From the NCBI GenBank assembly GCA_026261815.1, contig JAMPIT010000174.1:7750001-7814000 (forward strand): 64,000 bases of DNA, in the 5' to 3' direction. A program made the position numbers and the translations under genes. Source of the DNA: Monarcha castaneiventris obscurior. Its lineage: Eukaryota > Chordata > Aves > Passeriformes > Monarchidae. Shown here piece after piece: positions 51,601 through 60,125 of this stretch. Each line of letters starts with the position of its first letter. Within the stretch, counting starts at the first letter, position 1. The notes below the pieces were generated by a model that saw nothing but the letters and a program-made list of their open reading frames with translations, did not search any database and was not told the DNA's origin.

Positions 51601-53965
51601 ACTTGCATGATTAGGGAACTTTATTAAAGAGACTATAAGTTGAAGTAACTCTGCCAAACTTGAGTTACAGTTCTGAGATATGAAAGCCACATTTATAATT
51701 TACTCTCACACCTAAGCAAATAAAAAATGAATAAGCACTATTTTCATCACGTAGTGAAAAAGGAAACTTTCATTAATAGCTAAAACACAGCCATCTTCTG
51801 CCATGAATAATTTTAACAGTCAAATTCCTTATTTACAAGCATTCATTAACCTAAGTAAATATATAGAACTGTAGGCATCAAAAGCATAGAGCAGGTGGAA
51901 AATACAGCATGGTAATGAAAACTACAGAGAAGTACAGCTTTTTCTTTTTCAGTCATCTTCTTACATTTTTGTCATCCTGTTGTGTTTCATATACATTTAA
52001 CTGTTTCCTTGCCAACAATGCTCAGACACAGCTGTGGCAACATGTACTTGCTTAACTACCACAGACTCTCACTAATGAGCCTGTGGGAGCTGATCTGCAT
52101 CAAAGCCTCCAGACAAAACTACCTGATTAAGAAAACAACTGCCCAGATGACTGATCATTGCCTAATAATTTCTTGCTCTTGAAGTTTTTTCCACATAAAT
52201 AAACACTGCTGTGATTCTCATACTTATTGTGTCTTACCCACTGCTGAGCTAATGCATCATGTCACCCACGTGCATGGGACAAGTCCCAGCAGCAGAGGAT
52301 GAGCTGACAGGGCAAGTAGATGTTCCTCTCAAGTACAGTGTTGACTGCTTTCCAGGTGCATTCTCCTGTAAAGCCATGATGGAGCCATGACTGTCCCTTG
52401 AGGGGATACTTTTCTTATCTCAGGAAATGGGATGTCCAGGCCAACACCACCACAAAGGGGAAGGAGTCACTGGGATCAATGGACAGCCATGACCAACCAG
52501 ACATAGATTTTGTCCCTTGGAAGGCAGCAGCAGCACAGGGATTCCTCTTTAAGAAAGGGATATTCCTCATCCATACTTGCTAATCGAGAAGCAAAAACCA
52601 GCACAAGCCTGAAGGCAGATCTCGTGTAGATGAGGAGGGAGAAGAAAGGATGGGAAGGTATCTAATATTCATGGTTACTTGCTTTAAGGGCTTCACATCG
52701 TAACAGCAGCTTGGAAAGCTGAGGGTAGTATTGTTTATATCCATAGTCTTATCTTTTTGTCTATATGGGAGACATGCTAGTGCTATTTGCATATGGCAGT
52801 ATTTTCCCATCCTGACCCATTCCAAGAGATGCACGGGTACTCTGCGTGTGAAGTAATGCTGATGAGCAGTTCTGCACTATCTCTTAATCTGAAAGGGGAC
52901 AAGGGGACGCAGTTTATGGCATAAATGTCAAAGCACTCACGCATGTTCAGTGTGCAGGGGTACAGACAGATGCCACTGCCATGTTCTGCTGGGTCTCCTT
53001 GGGGCTGAGGCTGTGCCTGGTGGCAACACATGCAGGTGGGGAAGTGCTGGGGGCTTGGGAGGATTTAGATTTGCCCTGTTGTTGCTTAGCAGAAGCTTTT
53101 TGTGACAAGAGGGGAGAGAATATCCTTTTTAGAAGCCAAGTTGACTCTTTCTCACTTAATTTGAAAGAGAGTTTAAAAAGTGGTGATCATTAGGCTTGAC
53201 TGTGAAGGGCAGAATGATATAGGTCCCCTTTTGTTCGGTTCTGGTTTGTTTTGAAGCCAGTGGTGTGATATGTTTCTATGTTTAATCCAAGGAAATAGAG
53301 CTGCTGAATGATTTTTTCTGACATACTGTGGACCAAATGTTCTGGCAGGGGTTTGTGCCAGCGATGTGAGAGGTGATGAGGCTCCAGAAGCTGTTTTTTG
53401 CTCACAAGGTGCCAAAACAGATGTGTCTCTTTGATACAAGTAGTTGTTGGGTACATGAGCTCTATATGGTATAGACAAATCTGACATAGTGGCAATGCCA
53501 AAAGCACTTGTGGCATAGCTGTGAATGCCCTTCTGATAAGTATCTTGATTTTCAATTGCAGATGAATATTATTCTTACAGAAAATGGCCACAGGGATAGT
53601 CCTTGAAGATGATGCCCTCAGTTTACCTGCAGGACAGATGTACACATGCATTTGCCACACACTTGGCACACAACAACAGTAGGCTCCACCCTGGTCTGGA
53701 ATCATAAGTGAAATTCAATCTTCAAGTCCATTTATCTTTGGTCTGCGATCCAGCAAGCAGGGGCCACTGTACTGGTGCTGTCAGGTATAGAGAGAATGGC
53801 CCTTCTGAAGCAGGACTGAGACCAGGTATTTCCATACAACACAGGCTGCCAAACAGCAATCTAGTGGTGAAAGGCCCCTAATATCTTTGCTATTATTAGA
53901 AGCGGCCCACAAAATTACAAAGGTAGTAGATGAGCTGAATGCAGAATCCTGTACTTGGGGACAGT

Positions 53966-54232
53966 CAGTGAAACTAGCAGGGGATCAATTCAAAACAGAT
54001 AAAAGAAAGTACTTCTGTAGCAGCCAGTAGTGAGCTTCAGGAGCTTGCTGCCATGCAGTGCTGGAGAAACTGACAGTATCAGCAGGTTTAGAGGGGATTA
54101 GACAGATTCAGGGACAACAGGCCCATTAAGAAGATAAGGCAGGGACATGCCCTCTGTGGTATCTATCACATCAGATACTCAGCTGGGATGCCAGGGGAGC
54201 ACAAGGGGAAGGGGCTGCTTGCAGGCAGGATG
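53966..54232 (+). mobile_element. Ancient amniote CR1 3' relic
   Basis: 'gatcaattcaaaacagataaaagaaagtacttc' (53983-54015) is followed by 'gagcttcaggagcttgctgccatgcagtgctgg'. Then come 'agcaggtttagaggggattagacagattcaggg' and 'aggcagggacatgccctctgtgg'. This is the layout of the older CR1 subfamilies shared with turtles and crocodilians. Divergence is high and no octamer tail is visible. Confidence 0.65.
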
Positions 54233-54804
54233 CAGGCTTGCACACACTTACTAAAAAACATCTCTTCCTGCAACTGTGATAAATTACTGGTCCAAGCCAG
54301 TTTCATGTACTTAATCTAGAAATGAGTTTTATCCTCAAAGCACTGCATGAGTATTCAATTACTACAGCATCCTAGATTTCCATGAGATGACTAATGAGCT
54401 CAAAGCAATACACTCAGACAAGAACTAGGATTCTTCTTCATTCCAGGCTCTGATCCTTAGTCCACCAGTTCCTTGCTGTACGGGCAGTCCCATTACACAG
54501 CTCATTGCCAGCCCCCAGCACTCTGCCCTTACTGTGCTAACACATATGCCCTGTTACAGACATTCACATCACACTGCAGGATCCTAAAGGAACCAAGTGA
54601 TCAAATCTTGCATGGGGTACAGAAAAAGATGGAGACAATGAAAATTAAATGCCAATGAAATACTGTACAAGTGAGAAACACAATAACATCCCATCTACAG
54701 CTCTAAAAGCTAAGGATAAATCATGCCAGTGCAGAAATTATGGCAATTTGGGGCTTTCTTAGACTTTTGAATGCTGAAAAGCAAAACTTCCTCTGCCCCT
54801 TGCC
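54233..54804 (-). other. LHFPL3: LHFPL3 intron just downstream of the exon
   Basis: No repeat or second exon recognised. A 61-codon plus-strand frame (54473-54658) has no known similarity. Confidence 0.65.
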
Positions 54805-54810
54805 TTTATT
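54805..54810 (-). terminator. Candidate polyadenylation hexamer AATAAA
   Basis: The plus strand reads TTTATT here, which is AATAAA on the gene's strand, 41 nt past the read-through stop. The DNA beyond it on the minus strand contains T-rich stretches (GTTTTGCTTTTC), as a downstream element would. Single AATAAA matches are common by chance, so this is only a candidate. Confidence 0.3.
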
Positions 54811-54850
54811 CTTTCCCAGAAATGTAGGAAGTAAGCCAGCATGCCAAATT

Positions 54851-54945
54851 TTAAGCATAAAATAAAATGTAATTGAAACTGATTATTGTTTTTAAGCAAT
54901 TGCCCTTGAGGCCACCCAACAACAGTGTTTCTAAAGCAGTCCTAC
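54851..54945 (-). other. Open read-through extension of the LHFPL3 exon (possible alternative C-terminus)
   Basis: If the donor is not used, the frame continues for 31 codons (starting [12 protein letters not shown], ending ILFYA) before a stop at 54853-54851. The added tail is fairly hydrophobic and resembles no domain I recognise. An AATAAA follows on the same strand at 54810-54805. This could be a composite terminal exon made by intronic polyadenylation. It could equally be a chance open stretch, which is not rare at this length. Confidence 0.3.
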
Positions 54946-54949
54946 CTTT
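54940..54949 (-). promoter_or_regulatory. LHFPL3: 5' splice site (donor) of the LHFPL3 exon
   Basis: On the minus strand the exon ends AAAG and the intron begins GTAGGA. The match to the AAG|GTAAGT consensus is good at -3 to +3 and at +5 but lost at +4 and +6, so it is a moderate donor. It leaves phase 1, matching the family, where a valine codon is split at this point. Because the frame stays open past the donor, skipping it would add a new tail instead of stopping at once. Confidence 0.88.
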
Positions 54950-55182
54950 GTTTTCCAACTTGAGCTCCTCTGCTAGCAAGCTGTCTTGTCTGTTTCCAAG
55001 CACAAATGCCAGAAATGAGAGGATCAGGGCATCCAAGATTCCAATAATTGCCAGGATATACGCCCAGCGGACTGAACAAGCCCCCAGCGTGTACTTGTCT
55101 GTCTTTTCACCACACATCCGTTTTACCTCATCTGAATCCCAGCCATCAGGAAAAATCATACAACCCAGGACGAGACAGGCAG
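54946..55182 (-). CDS. LHFPL3: LHFPL3 internal coding exon (LHFPL tetraspan family)
   Basis: This 237-bp exon encodes 78 whole codons plus one split codon at each end (phase 1 at both ends). The peptide runs from the end of membrane span 3 ([10 protein letters not shown]) through an extracellular loop containing [20 protein letters not shown] and a second cysteine (GACSVRW). It continues into membrane span 4 ([20 protein letters not shown]) and a charged cytoplasmic stretch ([17 protein letters not shown]). The two loop cysteines (CGEK and GACS) fit the family's extracellular loop. From memory of the family, [18 protein letters not shown] points to LHFPL3 rather than LHFPL4, whose loop differs at several positions. 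LHFPL proteins are four-span membrane proteins. LHFPL4 is a GABA-A receptor partner and LHFPL5 a hair-cell transduction partner; LHFPL3 is neural and less well characterised. There are no stops or frameshifts. The first and last coding exons are not seen here. Family is near certain; the paralogue is very likely. Confidence 0.95.
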
Positions 55183-55221
55183 CTTGGAGAAAAAAGAAAA
55201 GGAGAACAATGGGATAATGAG
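55183..55221 (-). promoter_or_regulatory. LHFPL3: 3' splice site (branch-point candidate, pyrimidine tract, AG) of the LHFPL3 exon
   Basis: Read on the minus strand, a CTCAT match to the YTNAY branch consensus puts the candidate branch adenosine at 55218, 36 nt before the exon. A nearly pure pyrimidine tract follows from about 55210, and the AG lies at 55184-55183. The exon then opens with CT, which completes a split alanine codon (G|CT). The open frame upstream of the AG, including an ATG near 55234, is intron read-through and not the protein start. Confidence 0.9.
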
Positions 55222-58200
55222 ACCAAGCTTTCATTTTGATGAGAACCTACAAAGTTATCATTAAAGCAATACTTTTTCATCCTGAACTTCAAAGCTAGGT
55301 TACTAAAAAACAAGCCTCAGAATTACACACTGTGATTAAGTATTTAATATAAAAACCTAAGATGCAACATCAATTGCACAGCTTGCTTAAAAAAACCTGT
55401 TACATCCTGAATCCCTGGTCAGGTTTTGCATCAGTACAATCACATTTTCCTCGTGTGACCAATTTCTTCAATGCAATATGAAAGGACCACACAAAACCAA
55501 AAGGGAAAATTGTCAATAACCTGGATATTCAAAGGTAACACTGGATTACTGTCAAGTCATCAGGCAAACAAACAGTTTAACAGAGAGGAAAAAAGCTACC
55601 TATCACTTCTAGTGATCTGCCCTTTTATCCTAACCCATAAACACTGGACTTGCTCACTATCCACCCCAAGACAGAGTTTGATACATTCCAAGTGTTGCCT
55701 CACAGAGGGCACCTCCACCCCAGTGCCTGCCTGGGCTGTCCCTCCTAAGCACTGTGCAGCCCTTCATGATGACCTTCCAGTCATGGGAGCTATCCCACCA
55801 CACTGTAGCTGCAGTGAAACCAAAGCCCTGTGACTGCACACAGATCTCTACTTCCTCCTGTTTGTCCTCCACAGGGCGAGCACTGGTGTGCAGGCGCTTC
55901 ATGGAAATATTTGATTGTGTCAATATCCCAGCAGGGGTGCAAAGGGATAGCCCATAGTCCTGTCCTGGGGCTACATCTTTGGCTGCCTGTGCTTTGAGAT
56001 GCTCACTCTGGCATTTGTGCTCTCTCTTCTTTTGTTACTGGGGTGGTTGCTGTAGTTTTTCCCACATCTTATGTCTGTCAAGTCTGGCTATGTCCCCGTC
56101 CTCCTTCAAATCTTGTTTAAAAGCTCCCTCAATGAGCTCTGCTAACTCCTGAGATAAGATTCTTTGGGACTGGTGGACTTAATTTGTTGCCAGCAGGATT
56201 GTTGTTGCATAAACTGACCTATGATCAAAAATCTCCAAATTATTCTGGTAACACCTGTCTTGAAGTCAGGTAGAGTCACCTTCAGCAGGAGAGGATAGCA
56301 TATAAAAATAAAGTAACATAAGAGAATTCTAAAAATAATGATTATGTTGAATGGGTTAATTCCTCAGTTTTTATTGCATTTAAGAGAATCAGAAAATCCA
56401 CATGCTTCCAGCAATTATCTGTAGTGCCTTTTCTGACTTGGAAACAGCCACATTTCCAGCATTAGTCCTTCTTTCTTAGTATGGGTGATGAGATACAATG
56501 GATCCTAAACCATCTTTTATAAGTCTTAAAATTATATTCATGCAATATGCTCAAAATTGCAGGTATATGTGCTAATTGAAAAGAATACATTGTGTGGCTT
56601 TCAGCCTTTTAAGTTTTTCTGGAGTCAGACCTCTGTTTGGAAACCACAGTTTCTACACCAAGTAGCTTGTGCAACCAGCAGCTGCTGTCGCTGTGGAACT
56701 GTGACAGGTTCCTTGTCTTCTCAGGACAAGCATCGACTCTACCATTTTACATACCTCTAATGGCCACAAAATAAAACCAGACTCACACTGGATCAATATG
56801 ATGAAATACTGGAAGAGGGATGTGTAACAAGAGTTCAGGAATGGTAGTTTCCTTTGACAGCTACACGATTGCTGTAGACAATGTCTTGAAAGCAGGTCTG
56901 CAGAAAACATTTGACATCGAGTAAAAGATGCACCCAAGGCATTTGATGAATTCCTCCTGAATGGCTCATTTGTGTGAAAATAAAACAGCTTATAATACTT
57001 TTAAGGACAATTAGGCTTAGAAACGTGGGTGATTAGATAAGGGCCAGTCTACTCAGAACATGCAGGTTGGACAAATTGTAAATTATGTATTGCCTGCCTT
57101 AAATCATTTACACAATTACATAAGATCTTTCAAATGCCTTAGAGACAAACAGTACAATAATTTATTTTCTTGAGCTGGTTACACACACTTCCAGAAAGTG
57201 GAGTTGCCCTCACACTGGCAAGGAACTCCACTGAAATGATGCAGCAAATCTGCAAACTTCTTGTGTTCATAAAAATGTCCATGTTTACCCAGCTAACTGC
57301 TGACAAAGTTTCATTTACTATATAATGGCAACTACCAAAGTGAATTTACTTCTATTAATCATCCTCAACATGTGAGGAAGCTTAATGCTCAGTTAATGAT
57401 CAATAGATATGGGATTTTTCTGCTAATTGTGCATGAATATTTAGCAAATACCGACATCTCTGTGGTTTTTTATTACACAGCAGATCAGATGTGTTCTTAG
57501 TACTTCCTAAAAGTAATTTAACTTTGTTCTTTTACACCCAGGTAATTAAAAAAATGGACCCTTATCTCAGGAATTCAGTGCACAGCTTCCCAGCTGCGTT
57601 CCTCAGATTTCCAATTAACTCATCTTCCCTGAATTCTGTTCCTGCATTCTTTGATATACTTGCCTAATTTTCTGGAGTCATTCTGTTGGTTGCAGTTGGA
57701 CTTCTCTTGGTAATAAGGCACACAGGTAAATGGTGGCTGGACTAGATTCCTTTGCATAAAGACAGATATCAAGGAGGGGATATTATTATTTTCTATTTTC
57801 CCTATACAGTTAAGACGCTGTCTACTAGATGACTACTTAGTCAACATCTTCAGATGCAGGAATCATACTTTACCTGTAGATGTTAACATAAGTAAGATTA
57901 GTCAACCTTGAGTCTTTATTTCTTGAAAGAATATTTTGCACTGAATACCTTTAAGATTACAGACTTGTTCAATAATATAAACAGGTAATGATTCTTTTAT
58001 CAGCTAAAAGATTGAAAAGACAGATATGAAATCCACCTACAGATCTACTTTGCATTGCTAGAAATCTTTACACTTAAATTCTTCTAAAGATGATTAGAAG
58101 ATTTTTCTTTAAAGGGAAATTACTTTCAGTTTTATACAAATCTGAAAAATGAAAATAATTTTATGCAATTTCAGTGAAACTGCTAAGAGATGCTTTTATA

Positions 58201-58729
58201 ACACTAACATGGATCCCATATCTTTGTCTAAACTTCCATTGTCTCTAATGGCAACGTTATGGAAATGGAAATGTAACAAAAGCTACTACTGTTTTACTAT
58301 CAAATAGTATTAGTGTTCTAATGAATTCAGAAAGATTTGGATTTGAAAAGTTCATAAATGAAAACCTTTAAATCATCAGTTCCTGCAGACTCTTTGATTC
58401 AAGTAAGAAAGAAGTTAAATCTATAGAGGTTGAAAGCAGTCTTCTGTGTGTGATCTGGGTACACCAGTTCAGCACCACCTTTCTGAGCCTGCAGACAGCC
58501 CAGCCTAGGACCTCTGTAGCTAACCAAGGGCCTTCATGATAAGCAGCAAGGGGAAATTGATAAACGACTGACTAGTGTCACTGACACCATTCAGAACCAT
58601 TTGGTCAACCGTAAAACTTACAAGAATCATATTCACATTGTTTGCCCTTTGGCTGCTTGAGAAAGCTCCTGGCAGGATTATTATCTTTGTAATGATGGCC
58701 CTGGCCTTCCTCCATTTCTTCCTCTCCTG
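55222..58729 (-). other. LHFPL3: LHFPL3 upstream intron, exon-proximal part
   Basis: It lies 5' of the recognised exon on the gene's strand, so it must be intron if the gene is intact. No other exon or repeat was recognised. The part at 57000-57760 is AT-rich and plain. Confidence 0.75.
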
Positions 58730-59928
58730 TGACACAAGGTGTCTTGCTTAGCAGACAGGGGAAAGGCTGCGGGTGTTGTCTACTTCCAGTTCACTAAAGC
58801 CTTTGAGACTTTTCCCACAGTATTCTCCTGGATAAACTGGCTGGTCATGGCTTGGACTGGCATAATTTTCACTGGATAAAAAAAACTGACTGGATGGCCA
58901 AGCCCAGAGAGTGATAGTGAATGGAGTTAAACCCAGGCGGGGGCTGGTCACAAGTGGTGTTTCCCAGGGCTCAGTACTAGGGCCATCCCTGTTTAATACC
59001 TTTATCAATGACCAGGACAAGGGGATTGAATGTACCCACACAGAGTTTGCAGATGACACCAAGTTGGGTGGGAGTGCTGATTTGCTGGAGGGCAGGAAGA
59101 TTCTGCAGAGGCATCTGGACAGGCTGGATTGATGGAGCAAGGCCAGCTGTGTGAGGTTCAACAAGGCCAAGTGCTGGGTCCTGCACGTGGGCCACAACAA
59201 CTCCATGGAATGTTGCAGAGTGGGGCAGAGTGGTTGGAAAGCGGCCCAGAGGAAAAGGAGCGGGGAGTGCTGGTTGGCAGTGGCTGAACATGAGCCTGTG
59301 TGTGCCCAGGTGGCCAGGAAGGCCAATGGCATCCTGGCTGTATTAGCAATAGTGTGGCCAGCAGGACCAGGGCAGTGATTGTCCCCTGTCCTCGGCACTG
59401 ATGAGGCCATGCCTGGAATCCCATGCCCAGGTTGGGGCCCCTCACTACAAGACAGACATTCTTGTGCTGCAGTGTGTTCAGAGAAGGGAACAGAACTGGG
59501 GAGGGGTCTGGAGCACAAGTCTGATGAGGAGCAGCTGGGGGAGCTGGAGTTGTTCAGCCTGGAGAAAAGGAGGCTCAGGGGAGACCTTATCACTCTCTAC
59601 AAGTGCCTGACAGGAGGCTGTAGCCAGGTGGGGTTTGGTCTGTTCTCTTAAGTAGCAAGCAACAGGATAACAGGAAATGGCCTCAAGTTGCACCAGGGGA
59701 GGTTTAGATTGGATAGTAGGAAAAATTTCTTCACTGAAAGGCTTGTCAAGTATTGGAAGAGGCTGTCCATGGAAGTGGTGGAGTCACCATCCTTGGAGAT
59801 ATTTAAAAGATGTACAGATGTGGGAATTAGGGACATGTTTTACTGGTGGACTTGGCAGTGTAGAATTAAAGGTCGGACTCGATGATTTTAGTGATCCAAC
59901 TTAAATGATTCTGTGATTCTATGATTCC
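58730..59928 (+). mobile_element. 5'-truncated CR1 LINE with broken reverse transcriptase
   Basis: A 1.2-kb CR1 copy covering the second half of ORF2 and the 3' end. At 58911-59132 one frame keeps reverse-transcriptase motifs: [14 protein letters not shown], then FADDTKLGG, which holds the two catalytic aspartates of the (Y/F)XDD box. Later pieces in other frames include RFNKAKCWVLHVGHNN, CAQVARKANGIL, GLEHKSDEEQLGELELFSLE with KRRLRGDLITLY after it, and [19 protein letters not shown]. Stops and frame changes split them, so the copy is dead. It ends in the tail ATGATTCTGTGATTCTATGATTCC at 59905-59928. The 5' part (ORF1, endonuclease and start of the reverse transcriptase) is absent, as usual for CR1 insertions. 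Confidence 0.95.
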
Positions 59929-59944
59929 TATAAGACATGGAGTA

Positions 59945-60125
59945 AGAATCATAGAATGCTTATGTTGGAAGGTGAACTTTAAAGACCATTTAGCTACCCA
60001 CTAGTTTGCTCAGAGCCCCATCCAGTCCAGCCTTAAACATTTCCAGGGATGGTATCTACAAATTCTCTGGGCAACCTGTTCCAATGCCTCGCCACCCAAA
60101 CAGTTGCTTTCCCCTACATATTGGA
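59945..60125 (-). mobile_element. CR1 LINE 3' fragment, opposite strand
   Basis: It starts AGAATCATAGAATG, the reverse complement of a CR1 tail, and continues through 'atgttggaaggtgaactttaaagaccatttag', 'cagagccccatccagtccagccttaaacatttccagggatgg', 'ctctgggcaacctgttccaatgcctcgccaccc'. It lies 16 bp beyond the end of the long plus-strand CR1 copy, tail to tail with it. Confidence 0.93.

Larger units (their letters stand above)
38305..53965. other. Long non-coding stretch, no gene recognised
   Basis: About 15.7 kb, presumed LHFPL3 intron next to the exon near 55 kb. The longest open frame is 164 codons on the minus strand (45313-45807), with no recognisable domain. AT-rich, repeat-free blocks lie at about 40540-41000, 41820-42360 and 51230-51960. 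Part of 42380-42600 has a faint resemblance to old CR1 coding sequence, too weak to call. No promoter or CpG island was seen. Confidence 0.6.

Noticed and set aside
54873..55217. 114-codon plus-strand frame overlapping the LHFPL3 exon
   Set aside because: It lies antisense to the real exon and only reflects that exon's codon pattern.
55183..55234. ATG-initiated start of the minus-strand frame just upstream of the exon ([17 protein letters not shown])
   Set aside because: This is intron read-through. The hydrophobic run is the translated pyrimidine tract, and the AG acceptor marks where family similarity starts.
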